The notes: generated by a model not told the origin, from the letters alone. A stretch of DNA of 64,000 bases from Myxococcota bacterium (GCA_039030075.1 JBCCEW010000024.1:1-64000); one strand, 5' to 3'. Shown: positions 50,775 to 63,245, counted from the first letter of the stretch. Program-made: numbers and translations.

Positions 50775-51991
50775 TGAAGATCCTCCGCGATCTCCACGAC
50801 AAAGCCGACCCGCTCTTCGCGAAGGGCGGGCCGTTGGAGAAGCTCTACCCGCTCTGGGAAGCCCACGACACGGCGATGTTCACGCCGGGGGAAGTCACTC
50901 GCACGGCCCCTCACGTTCGCGACGGCCTCGACCTGAAGCGCATGATGATCACCGTCGTCGTCGCGCTCGTGCCCTGCATCGTGTTCGCCATGTACAACAC
51001 GGGCTACCAGGCGATGCTCGCCATCTCGGAGGGGGCCGCGCCGCTCGACGACTGGCGCATGGCGATCTACCAGGGCCTCGGACTCTCCTTCGACCACACC
51101 TATCCGATCCTCTGCGTGATCTTCGGCGCGCTCTACTTCCTGCCGGTCTGGATCGCGGGCATGATCGTGGGCGCCGTGGTCGAGATCGGCGGCGCGATCA
51201 TCCGCGGCCACGAAGTGAACGAGGGCTTCCTCGTCACCGGCATGCTCCTGCCCCTGACCCTGCCGCCCACCATCCCGCTCTGGATGGTCGTGCTCGGCAT
51301 GGCCTTCGGCCTGATCTTCGGGAAGGAGGTCTTCGGCGGGACGGGCACCAACTTCCTGAATCCGGCGCTCACCGCGCGCGCCTTCCTCTTCTTCGCCTAC
51401 CCGGCGTGGATGAGCGGCGACGCGCCCTGGATCGCCGCCGACTTCCTGAGCGTCGACTCGTTCAGCGGCGCCACCTGGCTGGCCCAGGCGGCGGTGACGC
51501 CGGGCGCCCTCGAGAACGCGAGCTTTGCCGATGCCTTCTGGGGCTTCGTCCCGGGTTCGATGGGAGAGACCTCGGCGTTCGGTGCCCTGTTGGGCATGGG
51601 GATCCTGCTGGTCACCCGGATCGGGTCCTGGCAGACGATCACCGGCGTGACCCTCGGTACGATCGTGATGGCCTCGATGCTGAATGGCATCGGCTCGAGC
51701 ACGAACCCGATGTTCGAGGTGCCTTTCTGGTGGCACATGGTGCTGGGCGGCTGGGCCTTCGGGATGGTCTACATGGCTACCGACCCGGTGTCCTCGGCTT
51801 TCACCTCGCAGGGGAAGTTCGTCTACGGGCTCGGGATCGGCGTGCTCGTGATCCTGATCCGGGTGGTCAACCCGGCGTATCCCGAGGGCATGATGCTGGC
51901 GATCCTGTTCATGAACATGTTCGCCCCGCTCTGCGACCACGTCGTCAAGAACGCGAACGTGCAACGGAGGCTCGCGCGCAGTGGAGCATAG
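50774..51991 (+). CDS. nqrB: Na+-translocating NADH:quinone oxidoreductase subunit B
   Basis: 405 aa integral membrane subunit with about ten hydrophobic helices. The SGAT motif at 231-234 holds Thr234, the site of covalent FMN attachment (Thr236 in Vibrio). HEVNEGFLVTGMLLPL and GGTGTNFLNPALTARAFLFFAYP are NqrB signatures. The flavin transferase ApbE is encoded downstream. Overlaps nqrA by one base and nqrC by 11 bp. Confidence 0.96.
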   Translation: MKILRDLHDKADPLFAKGGPLEKLYPLWEAHDTAMFTPGEVTRTAPHVRDGLDLKRMMITVVVALVPCIVFAMYNTGYQAMLAISEGAAPLDDWRMAIYQGLGLSFDHTYPILCVIFGALYFLPVWIAGMIVGAVVEIGGAIIRGHEVNEGFLVTGMLLPLTLPPTIPLWMVVLGMAFGLIFGKEVFGGTGTNFLNPALTARAFLFFAYPAWMSGDAPWIAADFLSVDSFSGATWLAQAAVTPGALENASFADAFWGFVPGSMGETSAFGALLGMGILLVTRIGSWQTITGVTLGTIVMASMLNGIGSSTNPMFEVPFWWHMVLGGWAFGMVYMATDPVSSAFTSQGKFVYGLGIGVLVILIRVVNPAYPEGMMLAILFMNMFAPLCDHVVKNANVQRRLARSGA

Positions 51992-52760
51992 TTCCCGCTA
52001 CATCGTGGGCTTCGCGGCGGCCGTCTGCGGGGTCTGTTCGATCTTCGTGGCCACGGCAGCCGTGTCCCTGAAGGACCGTCAGGAGCTCAACGCTCAGCTC
52101 GACGTGCAGAAGAAGGTGCTCGAGTTGGTCGGTCTGATGGAGCCGGGCGCCAGCCTGGAGACCGAGGAGATCCAGACGCTCTACCGCGACAGCATCGAAG
52201 CCCGCGTGGTGAACCTGGCGACCGGCAGCATCGTCGAGGACGTCGATCCGGCGCTCTTCGATCAGCGCGCTGCTGCGGCCGACCCGGACACGAGCCGCGA
52301 GGCGCCACCGAACCAGGCGAAGGTGCGCCGCGTCCCCGAACAGGGACTGGTCTACCTGCTCCGTGAGGATGGTCAGATCAAGACGCTCGTCTTCCCGGTC
52401 GAAGGGAAGGGACTGTGGTCGACTCTCTACGGCTTCCTCGCCCTCGAGTCCGACGCCCGGACGGTCGCCGGCATCACCTTCTACGAGCACGGCGAGACGC
52501 CGGGCCTGGGCGGTGAAGTCGACAACCCGCGCTGGAAGGCGCTGTGGAAGGGCCGCAAGGCCTTCGACGAGCAGTGGCAGGTGGCGCTCAAGGTCAAGAA
52601 GGGCGCCGCGGGCCCGGTCGAAGCGGATCCCTACCAGGTGGACGGCCTCTCGGGCGCCACCATCACCAGCCGCGGCGTGAGCGGCCTGGTGTCGTTCTGG
52701 CTCGGGCGGGAGGGCTACGGGTCGTATCTCGAGCAGTACCGCTCCGAAAGGGGAATCTAG
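51981..52760 (+). CDS. nqrC: Na+-translocating NADH:quinone oxidoreductase subunit C
   Basis: 259 aa; one N-terminal membrane helix and a periplasmic FMN-binding domain. [12 protein letters not shown] contains Thr227 (SGAT at 224-227), the covalent FMN site (Thr225 in Vibrio). GTG start lies inside the end of nqrB; the stop overlaps the GTG of nqrD by one base. Confidence 0.95.
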   Translation: MEHSSRYIVGFAAAVCGVCSIFVATAAVSLKDRQELNAQLDVQKKVLELVGLMEPGASLETEEIQTLYRDSIEARVVNLATGSIVEDVDPALFDQRAAAADPDTSREAPPNQAKVRRVPEQGLVYLLREDGQIKTLVFPVEGKGLWSTLYGFLALESDARTVAGITFYEHGETPGLGGEVDNPRWKALWKGRKAFDEQWQVALKVKKGAAGPVEADPYQVDGLSGATITSRGVSGLVSFWLGREGYGSYLEQYRSERGI

Positions 52761-53431
52761 TGGCATCCGAAAGTCGGGACGCGCTTCTCGACCCGCTCTT
52801 CAACAACAACCCGATCGCCCTGCAGGTGCTCGGGATCTGCTCGGCACTGGCCGTGACGACGAAGATGGAGACGGCCTTCGTGATGACGCTCGCCGTCATC
52901 TTCGTGCTGGTCTTCTCGAATCTCTCGGTCAGCCTGATCCGGAATCTGATCCCTTCGAGCATCCGCATCATCGTGCAGCTGACGATCATCGCCTCATTGG
53001 TGATCATCGCGGACCAGGTGCTCAAGGCCTTCGTCTACGACATCAGCAAGCAGCTGTCGGTGTTCGTAGGCCTGATCATCACCAACTGCATCATCATGGG
53101 GCGGGCCGAGGCCTTCGCCATGCAGAACAAGCCGTCCCTCTCGGTGATCGACGGTCTCGGCAACGGTCTGGGCTACGGCCTGATCCTGCTGGTGGTCGCG
53201 GCGTTCCGCGAGATCTTCGGTTCAGGCACGTTCTTCGGATACACGCTTCTCAAGCCCGTGACCGAAGGCGGTTGGTATGTCCCCAATGGCTTGATGGTTC
53301 TCGCCCCGGCGGCGTTCTTCCTGATCGGCGTCTTCATCTGGGTGATCCGCAGCTACAAACCCGAACAGGTGGAGGAGGAGTTCCATGTTGGAGCACTACT
53401 TGAGCCTGGCCACGAAGGCCACATTCGTTGA
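52760..53431 (+). CDS. nqrD: Na+-translocating NADH:quinone oxidoreductase subunit D
   Basis: 223 aa, about six membrane helices. Cys27 ([10 protein letters not shown]) and Cys110 ([14 protein letters not shown]) correspond to the membrane cysteines that, with two from NqrE, hold the intramembrane Fe-S centre. The C-terminus runs 47 bp into nqrE and ends in a non-conserved tail ([11 protein letters not shown]), longer than most NqrD proteins. Confidence 0.95.
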   Translation: MASESRDALLDPLFNNNPIALQVLGICSALAVTTKMETAFVMTLAVIFVLVFSNLSVSLIRNLIPSSIRIIVQLTIIASLVIIADQVLKAFVYDISKQLSVFVGLIITNCIIMGRAEAFAMQNKPSLSVIDGLGNGLGYGLILLVVAAFREIFGSGTFFGYTLLKPVTEGGWYVPNGLMVLAPAAFFLIGVFIWVIRSYKPEQVEEEFHVGALLEPGHEGHIR

Positions 53432-53996
53432 GAACATGGCCTTGGCCTACTTCCTCGGGATGTGCTCCTTCCTGGCCGTCTCGAAGAAGGTAGAAACAGC
53501 CGTAGGCCTCGGGATCGCCGTCATCTTCGTGTTGGCGGTCACGACCCCTCTGAATCAGCTCCTCGTCGAGGCGCTCCTGCAGCCCGGCTCGCTCGCCTGG
53601 GCGGGACTGCCCGATCTCGATCTCTCGTTCCTGTCGTTCCTGACCTTGATCGGGACGATTGCGGCGACGGTGCAGATCGTGGAGATGACCCTCGATCGCT
53701 ACGCGCCAGCGCTCTACAACGCGCTCGGCGTGTTCCTGCCGCTGATCGCGGTGAACTGCGCGATCCTCGGCGCATCGCTCTTCATGCAGGAGCGCGACTA
53801 CACCTTCGGCGAGGCCGCGGTGTTCGGGCTCGGCTCGGGCGTCGGTTGGGCGCTCGCGATCATCGCGCTGGCCGCGATCCGCGAGAAGCTGAAGTACAGC
53901 GACGTCCCGGAGCCCCTGCGCGGCCTGGGCATCACCTTCATCGTCGTGGGTCTGATGAGCGTCGGCTTCATGGCGTTCTCGGGAATCCAGCTCTAA
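53385..53996 (+). CDS. nqrE: Na+-translocating NADH:quinone oxidoreductase subunit E
   Basis: 203 aa membrane subunit paralogous to Nqr[36 protein letters not shown] is the standard NqrE start; Cys27 and Cys125 ([12 protein letters not shown]) are the Fe-S cysteines. GTGGAGGAG inside nqrD provides its ribosome binding site, so translation of the two is coupled despite the 47-bp overlap. Confidence 0.96.
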   Translation: MLEHYLSLATKATFVENMALAYFLGMCSFLAVSKKVETAVGLGIAVIFVLAVTTPLNQLLVEALLQPGSLAWAGLPDLDLSFLSFLTLIGTIAATVQIVEMTLDRYAPALYNALGVFLPLIAVNCAILGASLFMQERDYTFGEAAVFGLGSGVGWALAIIALAAIREKLKYSDVPEPLRGLGITFIVVGLMSVGFMAFSGIQL

Positions 53997-54042
53997 AGCA
54001 GGTACAGGGTTTGCGGGGCTCGGCGCCCCTCAGGATGGCACC

Positions 54043-55266
54043 ATGGAAACGATTCTCTTCGGCGTGCTCGGCTTCACCTTCGTGGTGGTGGCGTTGGTCC
54101 TCGTGCTGATGGTGGCGAAGGCCCAGCTCGTCCCGTCGGGCGAGGTGACCATCGACATCAACGGCGATCCCGAGAAGGCGATCAAGACCCGGGCCGGCAG
54201 CACCCTGCTCGGGACCCTCTCGGCCCAGCAGATCTTCCTGCCCTCGGCGTGCGGCGGGAAGGGCAGTTGCGGCGTCTGTACGGTCAAGGTCTGCGAGGGC
54301 GGGGGCGCCATCCTGCCCACCGAGCTCTCCCACATCAGCCGCGGGGAAGCCCGTGAGGGCGTGCGCCTCTCCTGTCAGGTGAAGGTGAAGCAGGACATGA
54401 AGATCGAGGTCCCGCCCGAGGTCCTCGACGTCAAGAAGTGGAAGTGCAAGGTCCGCTCGAACGACAACGTGGCCACCTTCATCAAGGAGCTCATCCTCGA
54501 GCTTCCCGAGGGCGAAGACGTCCCGTTCCGCGCCGGCGGCTACATCCAGATCGAGTGCCCGCCCCACGAGATCGCCTACAAGGAATACGAGATCGGCGAC
54601 GACTACCGGGAAGACTGGGACAAGTACGACCAGTGGAAGTACGTCTCGAAGGTGACGAGCGCCGAAGAGCGCGCCTACTCGATGGCGAACTACCCGGAAG
54701 AGAAGGGCATCATCATGCTCAACGTGCGCATCGCGTCGCCGCCGCCGCGGCAGCCCGACGTGCCGCCGGGCATCATGTCGTCCTACATCTTCGGCCTGAA
54801 GCCGGGCGACGAAGTGACGATCTCGGGCCCCTACGGCGAGTTCTTCGCCAAGGAAACCGACAACGAGATGATCTTCGTGGGTGGCGGCGCCGGCATGGCG
54901 CCGATGCGCTCCCATATCTTCGATCAGTTCCGGCGCATCCACACCGACCGCAAGGTGTCGTTCTGGTACGGCGCACGGAGCCTGCGCGAGGCGTTCTACG
55001 TCGAGGACTTCGACACGATCCAGTCCGAGAACGACAACTTCCAGTGGCACCTCGCGCTCTCCGAGCCCCTCGAGGAAGACAACTGGGAGGGTCACACCGG
55101 GTTCATCCACCAGGTGCTGCTCGACAACTACCTGAAGGACCACCCGGCACCCGAGGACTGCGAGTACTACCTCTGCGGGCCGCCGATGATGAACGAGGCG
55201 GTGCAGAAGATGCTCGAAGACCTGGGCGTCGAGCCCGAGAACATCGCCTTCGACGACTTCGGCTGA
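54043..55266 (+). CDS. nqrF: Na+-translocating NADH:quinone oxidoreductase subunit F (NADH dehydrogenase)
   Basis: 407 aa. N-terminal membrane helix, [2Fe-2S] ferredoxin domain with Cys70, Cys76, Cys79 and Cys111, the same numbers as in Vibrio NqrF, then an FAD domain (RAYSMANYP) and an NADH domain ([22 protein letters not shown]). Accepts electrons from NADH and passes them to the other NQR subunits. Confidence 0.97.
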   Translation: METILFGVLGFTFVVVALVLVLMVAKAQLVPSGEVTIDINGDPEKAIKTRAGSTLLGTLSAQQIFLPSACGGKGSCGVCTVKVCEGGGAILPTELSHISRGEAREGVRLSCQVKVKQDMKIEVPPEVLDVKKWKCKVRSNDNVATFIKELILELPEGEDVPFRAGGYIQIECPPHEIAYKEYEIGDDYREDWDKYDQWKYVSKVTSAEERAYSMANYPEEKGIIMLNVRIASPPPRQPDVPPGIMSSYIFGLKPGDEVTISGPYGEFFAKETDNEMIFVGGGAGMAPMRSHIFDQFRRIHTDRKVSFWYGARSLREAFYVEDFDTIQSENDNFQWHLALSEPLEEDNWEGHTGFIHQVLLDNYLKDHPAPEDCEYYLCGPPMMNEAVQKMLEDLGVEPENIAFDDFG

Positions 55267-55309
55267 GCCGAAGCGTCCGCGCTTTCGCGAACCCCCACCC
55301 GAGGCGGAC

Positions 55310-56452
55310 GTGAGCGAGCCGAAGCCGCTGCTGTCCGGACGGGCGCGCTGGCTCGTGCCTGTCTTGTTGCTGGTGCTGCTGGTCGTGTCGGTGCACCGCT
55401 ACCAGGTGGCGGTCACGACGCTGCGGGTCGAACTCGGCGGCGAAGCCCTCGGCACCACCTGGAGCGTGAAGCTCGCGGGCGAGCTGGCTCCCGAGCGCCA
55501 GCGTTCGCTCCAGGCGGCGCTCGAGAACGCACTGGCGCGCGTGGACGCCCAGATGTCGACGTGGCGCGACGACTCGGAGCTCTCGCGTTTCAACCTCCTC
55601 GGCGCGGACGCGCCCTTCGTGTTCTCGCCCGAGGCCTTCGCGGTCTTCGCCATCTCCGAGGAGGTCGCGGTGCGTTCGGGCGGCGCCTTCGACGTCACGG
55701 TAGGGCCGCTGGTGGACGCCTGGGGGTTTGGTGCGAGACCGCGCCGGGCCACGGCGCCCGAGGCCGAACAGCTCGCGTCCCTGCGCCGCGACGTGGGACG
55801 CCACTGGCTGCGCCTCGACGCCGTCGAGCGCAGCGTCGAGAAGCGCCGCGCGGGCGTGCGGGTCGATCTGTCGGCGGTCGCGAAGGGCTACGCCGTGGAT
55901 CTCCTGGCCCAGACCGTGTCCGAGCGGGGACACGCCAACTTTCTGGTGGAGATCGGCGGGGAGCTGCGCGGGGCCGGGGAACGTCCCGGGGGCGGCCCCT
56001 GGCGGGTGGCGATCGAAGAACCCCGCGAGGAAGGGCGCCAGGTGCACCGGATCGTCGCGTTGTCGGATGCGGCGATGGCCACCTCCGGCGACTACCGCAA
56101 CTTCTTCACCGACGACGCCGGGCGCCGCTTCTCGCACACGATCGACCCGCGGACCGGATCGCCGATCGCGCACCCGTTGGCGTCGGTCACCGTGGTGCAC
56201 CCGAGCGCGGCCTGGGCCGATGCCTGGGCCACCGCGCTCAATGTCCTCGGGCCGGAGGCCGGCTATGCTCGCGCCGAGTCCGAGGGGCTGGCGGCGTACT
56301 TCCTGGTGCGGGAGCAGGACCCGGAACCCGGGCTCGGGTCCGACCCCGGGAGTGCCGATGCGCATCCCACGGACGGCGCCTTCGAGGCGCGCTGGACCCC
56401 CGCCTTCGAACCGCTCTTGCTCCCCGATCCTCGCTCCGGAGACGACTCATGA
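55310..56452 (+). CDS. apbE: FAD:protein FMN transferase ApbE
   Basis: 380 aa; GTG start; N-terminal membrane anchor (LVPVLLLVLLVVSV). ALGTTWSVKLAG, MSTWRDDSELSRFN, VDLSAVAKGYAVD and the C-terminal HTIDPRTGSPI with TALNVLG are ApbE motifs. It attaches FMN to the SGAT threonines of NqrB and NqrC. The C-terminal 40 residues are rich in Pro/Gly/Asp and not conserved. Overlaps nqrM by ATGA. Confidence 0.93.
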   Translation: MSEPKPLLSGRARWLVPVLLLVLLVVSVHRYQVAVTTLRVELGGEALGTTWSVKLAGELAPERQRSLQAALENALARVDAQMSTWRDDSELSRFNLLGADAPFVFSPEAFAVFAISEEVAVRSGGAFDVTVGPLVDAWGFGARPRRATAPEAEQLASLRRDVGRHWLRLDAVERSVEKRRAGVRVDLSAVAKGYAVDLLAQTVSERGHANFLVEIGGELRGAGERPGGGPWRVAIEEPREEGRQVHRIVALSDAAMATSGDYRNFFTDDAGRRFSHTIDPRTGSPIAHPLASVTVVHPSAAWADAWATALNVLGPEAGYARAESEGLAAYFLVREQDPEPGLGSDPGSADAHPTDGAFEARWTPAFEPLLLPDPRSGDDS

Positions 56453-56628
56453 CGACGATCCTGGTCACTGCGCTCTTCATCGGTGGGCTGATGTTCGCCA
56501 TGGCGATCGGCGTGATGGTGCAGGGGAAGGCGCTCAAGGGCTCCTGCGGCGGAACGGGCACCGGCTGCCCCTGCACCGATCGCGAGAAGCGGGCCTGCGG
56601 GGCGCGGCGGCAGCAAGAGGCGGCCTGA
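56449..56628 (+). CDS. nqrM: NqrM, Na+-NQR maturation factor
   Basis: 59 aa: one membrane helix followed by Cys33, Cys40, Cys42 and Cys50 (SCGG, GCPC, RAC). Four conserved cysteines after a single helix are the mark of NqrM (DUF539), which is needed to deliver iron to the NqrD/NqrE centre. ATG overlaps the apbE stop. With it the operon contains everything known to be required for a working pump. Confidence 0.9.
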   Translation: MTTILVTALFIGGLMFAMAIGVMVQGKALKGSCGGTGTGCPCTDREKRACGARRQQEAA

Positions 56629-56851
56629 CCCGAGGCAAGCCGCCAGAGCCTCGCGAGGCCACCCCTGTGACGCGCGCTTGACGTCTGCGGCTTCGCGCAG
56701 GATCCTGCGCACTGCACTGTGATCCGCGGGAACTCCCCGCGCTCACTCCATCGGATCTCCGCGCAGCGCGCGTGCGCTGCAAGACCGGAGGTCTGTCCCA
56801 CGGAGCGAGCGCCGGGACGCCACACCTTCGGCCGGGCTCGCCGGAGGAGCC
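56629..56851. other. Gap between nqrM and the HEAT-repeat gene
   Basis: 223 bp. No gene, T-run terminator or clear promoter recognised; GGAGGAG just before 56852 is the ribosome binding site of the next gene. Confidence 0.4.
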
Positions 56852-57382
56852 ATGACCGAGAACGACCCGCAGATCCACTACCGCGCCCTGGTCGCCCGAC
56901 TCGCCCACGACGCCGAGCGCGAAGCCGCCTTCGACGCCTTGAACGCGGCCGGCCCCGCCGCCCGCGACGCGGTTCGGGCGGGCCTCCGCCACGGGCATTG
57001 GCAGGTGCGGCGCTGGTGCGCGATCTGGTTCGACCACCACGCCGATCCCGACTCGCTGCCCGCCCTGATCCCGCTGCTGCGCGACCCGAAGAGCGCGGTG
57101 CGTCTCTTCGCGGTGCATTCGATCAGCTGCGATCGCTGCAAGGAGGGCGAGCCCACGCTCGACGTCGTGCCGCTCCTGATCGAGCGGGTGCAGCAGGACG
57201 AGAGCATCCGCGTGCGACGGATGGCGGTCTGCATGCTCGCCCACCAGCACGCCCACCCCGATCTCGAGGGCTTCTTCCAGCAGCTCCTCGACACCGAGAC
57301 CGACGCGAAGCTCCACAAGCACGCCGGCTTCGGTCTGCTCTTCTGTCGCCAGCAGCGGGAGGCGGCGGCCGCAGGCGGGTAG
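56852..57382 (+). CDS. HEAT-repeat (PBS lyase-type) protein
   Basis: 176 aa of about four or five helical repeats: for example WQVRRWCAIWFDHHADPDSLPALIPLLRDPKSAVRLFAVHSI and RVRRMAVCMLAHQHAHPDLEGFFQQLL. These match HEAT/PBS-lyase-like repeats that act as protein-binding scaffolds. No catalytic domain. Convergent with the patatin gene, 9 bp apart. Function unknown. Confidence 0.82.
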   Translation: MTENDPQIHYRALVARLAHDAEREAAFDALNAAGPAARDAVRAGLRHGHWQVRRWCAIWFDHHADPDSLPALIPLLRDPKSAVRLFAVHSISCDRCKEGEPTLDVVPLLIERVQQDESIRVRRMAVCMLAHQHAHPDLEGFFQQLLDTETDAKLHKHAGFGLLFCRQQREAAAAGG

Positions 57383-57391
57383 GGCGACGGG

Positions 57392-58885
57392 TCAGCCCTC
57401 GTCGGGCGGCACCCACCGCACGCGCTCGAAGTACTTCTGGATGCGGGGGAGTTCGCGGGCCATCTGGGCGCGTCCCCAGGCGACCGCCCGATCGATCTCG
57501 CGGGCACGCGGCAGCAGGTTGAGCGGTGAGAGCGTGGGCTTGAACTCGATGCGCTTCTGGGCATAGCGCTGGTTCAGCGCGACCTGGAGCGCGATCAGGC
57601 GGGTGATCGGCTGGAGCCAGACGTGGCCCATGCCGATCTGGGGGTGGAAGCAGTCGAAGGCGAGCACGAAGGCGTTGCGGGTGCCGATCTTGCCCGCGCG
57701 CACCTGGCGCCAGGCGATCCGGGACGGAACGTTGTTGGCGACGCCCCCGTCGACGAGCGCCACCACCTCTTCGCGCTCGAAGAGATCGGTCAGGGGCGCA
57801 TGCATCGGCGAGTCTTCCTCGCTGACGTCGTAGTGGAGGATTCCGGGGATCGCGGCCGAGAAGCCTGCGGCGTCGACGGCGTCGAAGTCGCCGGTGAGGT
57901 CGTCGGCCCCGATCACGATCTCCTGGGCCGCGCGCGGGTTGAAGAAGCCGACCATGCGCACCAGCTGGGCCGCGATCTGGGCGCGCATTTGCAGGGCCCC
58001 CGGCCGCTTGTCCTCGTGGAGATGGTGGGAGCGCGCGTAGCCCTCGAGGCCTTCGCGGACCGCGCTGCGACGCAGCCCGGCGACCACCGCCTCGTAGGGG
58101 ATCTCGAGATCGGGGATGCGCAGGGGAGCGCCGCTCTGGTTGGAGAGGGCGCTGCCGATGCCACCGCGGAGCACCAGTCGCATGACGCCGGGCAGGCCGT
58201 ACTGGGTGCGCAGGCTGACGAAGCGGAAGATCTCTTCGGGCTTCAGGCCTTTCGCCAGCGCGACGTACTCGTCGAGATCGCCGTCGCGCCGCAGCGCCCG
58301 GAACAACCCGAGCACCGCGCCCATCGAGGCGCCGATCAGGTAGCCCGGGATCAGGCCAGCCGCCTGCAGCACCTCCCAAGCGCCGATGTACACGTAGGCC
58401 GAGCCGCCCCCGCCCCCGGCCACGTTGACCAGGGTCTTGATGCCGATCTCCTGGTCGAGATGCCGGGCCGAGAAGTCGTTCGCGTACTTCTCGAGGATCT
58501 CGTCGCGGGTTCGCGCCATCAGCGGTAACAGCGGTTGGAGCTTCTCGGCGGCCGTCTCCACCCGACGCTTGCTGTCGGTCGTGTGGAGCAGCGTGTCGGC
58601 CAGGACTTCCGGCAGGCGTTCGCGCCAGCGTGCGAGACGAGGGGTACGCACCCGCACGTCCGGGTTCTGATTGCGGCGCCCGCGGCGGGCGGCGCCGGGC
58701 TGGAAGGTGTCGAGGGCGGCGAGCCCGATCGCGTAGCGCAGCTGGTGCTCGGTCTTCCGGCTTACCACGCCTGGGTGGTCGAAGAGCCCGACGACGAGCT
58801 TCGTCTCCATCCGCTGCAGGCGGAGCAGGGCGTCTTCCCGCTCGCTGGGCGGAGCGGCCGGAACCGGCAGGGCAGATTGGGACAC
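57392..58885 (-). CDS. Patatin-like phospholipase (lipid acyl hydrolase)
   Basis: 497 aa. Patatin core: oxyanion loop GGGGGSAYVYIG (157-168), nucleophile Ser188 in GASMG, and Asp379 in DGGVANNVP completing the Ser-Asp dyad. About 150 residues of helical N-terminal extension precede the core, and a C-terminal helical part follows. Hydrolyses acyl esters of lipids. GTG start 18 bp after the TetR gene stop; could be the last gene of the carboxylase operon or have its own control. Confidence 0.9.
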   Translation of the reverse strand: MSQSALPVPAAPPSEREDALLRLQRMETKLVVGLFDHPGVVSRKTEHQLRYAIGLAALDTFQPGAARRGRRNQNPDVRVRTPRLARWRERLPEVLADTLLHTTDSKRRVETAAEKLQPLLPLMARTRDEILEKYANDFSARHLDQEIGIKTLVNVAGGGGGSAYVYIGAWEVLQAAGLIPGYLIGASMGAVLGLFRALRRDGDLDEYVALAKGLKPEEIFRFVSLRTQYGLPGVMRLVLRGGIGSALSNQSGAPLRIPDLEIPYEAVVAGLRRSAVREGLEGYARSHHLHEDKRPGALQMRAQIAAQLVRMVGFFNPRAAQEIVIGADDLTGDFDAVDAAGFSAAIPGILHYDVSEEDSPMHAPLTDLFEREEVVALVDGGVANNVPSRIAWRQVRAGKIGTRNAFVLAFDCFHPQIGMGHVWLQPITRLIALQVALNQRYAQKRIEFKPTLSPLNLLPRAREIDRAVAWGRAQMARELPRIQKYFERVRWVPPDEG

Positions 58886-58903
58886 GGACCGGGAGAGTAG
58901 GCG

Positions 58904-59554
58904 TTACCGAGCTTCCAGGCCGCGAATCAGGATCTCGAGAATCGCGTCGGCGGTGTGCTGCGGAGACCCTGCGATCAAGGGAATCACCTGGGGCCGCGCG
59001 AAGAAACCACCGAGACCGCCCAGCACCAGGGCGAGGGCGCCGGTGTCGACCGGTTGGATCTGACCGGCCTCGATCGCGCGATCGAGCAGAGTTCGCGTCA
59101 CGGCGATCACGTAGTTGCCGTGCTGGTTCATCAGGCGATCGGCCCCGGGCACGGCGTCGAAGGAGCGCGCGAAGGTTTCGGTGGTGGGGCCGATGGCGAG
59201 GTTGGTCGCCTGGAGGTACGCGCGCAGCGCCGAGAGCGCGTCGAGATCCGGAGCCACGGCCGTCATGGCGGCGCGCCCGATCCGGTGCAGCCGACGGTCC
59301 ATCACCATCAGCTGCAGCGCGTCCTTGCTCGGCGCCAGGCCGTAGAGGGTGCGCAGCGAGCAGTTCATGCGCGCGGCGAGCTGGGCCATCGTCAAGCCGG
59401 CGAAGCCGTCCTCCACGATCGCGGCTTCCAGCTCGTCGAGGATCTCGCGCTGACGCTCGGTGAGCTTGCGCTCCGCCGCCTCGGGCAACAGCCGCTTCGG
59501 GGCGCGGACCCCAGCGAAGGGCTTGCTGGGCTCGGCGGCGAGAGCCGGACTCAA
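58904..59554 (-). CDS. TetR-family transcriptional regulator of the carboxylase operon
   Basis: 216 aa. Helix-turn-helix in ILDELEAAIVEDGFAGLTMAQLAARMNCSLRTLYGLAPSKDAL, then a helical ligand domain. TTG at 59554 overlaps the stop of the AtuA-like gene (TTGA), so it is co-translated with the genes it probably regulates; the upstream open frame is shadow. The serine-rich recognition helix (NCSLRTLY) is typical for the family. Operator unknown; the promoter lies beyond the window. Confidence 0.82.
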   Translation of the reverse strand: MSPALAAEPSKPFAGVRAPKRLLPEAAERKLTERQREILDELEAAIVEDGFAGLTMAQLAARMNCSLRTLYGLAPSKDALQLMVMDRRLHRIGRAAMTAVAPDLDALSALRAYLQATNLAIGPTTETFARSFDAVPGADRLMNQHGNYVIAVTRTLLDRAIEAGQIQPVDTGALALVLGGLGGFFARPQVIPLIAGSPQHTADAILEILIRGLEAR

Positions 59555-61301
59555 GACAGCAGCGCCTCGGGCAGCTCGACTTCGCGCGCGCGCAGCCACT
59601 CGCCGAGGCTCTTGGCCTGGCCGTCCTGTCGGGTCGACGCCGCCACGCCTTCCTCGAGGAGGCCGTGCACCAGGAAGTTGAGCGAGCGCAGGTTCGGCAG
59701 GCGGTGACGATCGACGCGGAGCGGTGCCGTTTCGGGGAGGAGCTCCTGGAGCTTCTCGGTGGTGAGGAAGGCATCGAGCCACGCCCAGGCGGCGTCGCTG
59801 CGGGCGAAGACGCCCAGGTTGGCGTTGCCGCCCTTGTCGCCCGAGCGCGTGCCGTAGACGAGACCGAAGGGCGCGTGTCGCGTGGCGCCGCCGGGTGCGC
59901 CGGCCGAGGGCTCGGCCGGCGGGGTGACCTGCACCTCTGCGGCGGGGATCACCGACGACACCTCCCGGGTGTCGTTGCCGACCGTGACGCTCTGGGGCAC
60001 CCGATCGGCGGGCACGCAGGCGGGCTCGTACACGCCGAAGGGACGCCCGGCACTGGGCCCCCCACCGACGCCGAAGAACCCCGGGATCGTGGCGAGCCCG
60101 AGCTCGGTGATCGAGTTCGAGAACGCCCGGCCGACCTTCTTCTCGTCCGGATCCTTCACGCTGATCTTGAGGATCGCGACCCCTTGCTCGTTCGTCTCGG
60201 GGTCGGGCTTGTCGTTGCGCATCAGGTGGGTCGACACGTGCTGGAAGTCATCAGGCCCGAAGGGGCAGGCGTACCAGAACGCGTCCTCGATCAGCTTCGC
60301 CTTCTCCTCGATGTCGAGACCGGTCAGGCAGACGCTCATGTCGTTGCGGAAACCGCCCGGGCGGTTGATGCAGACCTTCAGCGTCGACGGCGGCGGTTCG
60401 CCCTGCACGCCGGTCATCGCGACCCGGTCGGGCCCGCTCTGGGCGAGCTCGATGGTGTCGAAGCGGGTGGTGACGTCCGGACCGAAATACTCGGGACCGC
60501 CGATCTCGTAGAGCAGCTGGGACGTGATGGTCCCCACCGAGACCTCGCCGCCGGTGCCGTCGTGCTTGCCGAACACGGTGGAGCCGTCGGCGGCGATCTC
60601 CGCCCAGGGGAAGCCGATCCGGGTCATGCCCGGGACTTCCTTGAAGAAGGAGTAGTTCCCGCCCGTGGCCTGGGTGCCGCATTCGATCACGTGGCCCGCG
60701 GCGACGGCGCCGGCGAGCGCGTCGAAGTCGGTGCGCGACCAGCGGTGGTGCCAGGCGGCCGGGCCGCACACGACGGCGGCGTCGGTGCAGCGGCCGGTGA
60801 TCACGATGTCGGCCCCGCGGTCCAGGGCATCCACGATCCCCCAGCAGCCGAGATAGGCGTTGGCCGTGAGGAACGCCGACGCATCCTTGATCGGCTCGCC
60901 GGTCTCGAAGTGGGTGAGTTGGTTGCCGGCGATCAGTTCGTCCATCCGGGGAAGCAGGTCGTCGCCATCGACCGTGGCGATCACCGGCGAGAGCCCGAGC
61001 TTGTCGGCGACGCCCGCCACGGCTTCGGCGCAACCCGCCGGGTCGAGGCCACCGGCGTTGGTCACGACCTTGATGCCGCGATCGAGGCAGGTGCCCATCA
61101 CCTGCTCCATCTGGGCGACGAAGGTGCGGGCGTAGCCCCCGTTCGGGCGCTTCATGCGCGTGCGCGCCAGGATCAGCATGGTGAGCTCGGCGAGCCAGTC
61201 GCCGGTGAGCACGTCGATCGGACCCCCCTCGACCATCTCCTTCGCCGCGCTGAGCCGGTCGCCGAAGAACCCGGAGCAGTTCGCGATACGGATCGGATCG
61301 G

Positions 61302-61305
<4 letters not shown>
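59551..61305 (-). CDS. atuA: AtuA-like protein (DUF1446 family)
   Basis: 584 aa. RIANCSGFFGDRLSAAKEMVEGGPIDVLTGDWLAELTM is the characteristic DUF1446/AtuA start; ECGTQATGGNYSFF, GTGGEVSVGTI and the AtuA_C-type C-terminus YGTRSGDKGGNANLGVFAR follow. AtuA is needed in acyclic terpene (citronellol/geranyl-CoA) utilisation in Pseudomonas, but its chemistry is unresolved. It lies next to a biotin-dependent acyl-CoA carboxylase, as in atu and related clusters. ATG overlaps the carboxylase-alpha stop (ATGA). Confidence 0.87.
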
Positions 61306-63241
<1,936 letters not shown>

Positions 63242-63245
<4 letters not shown>

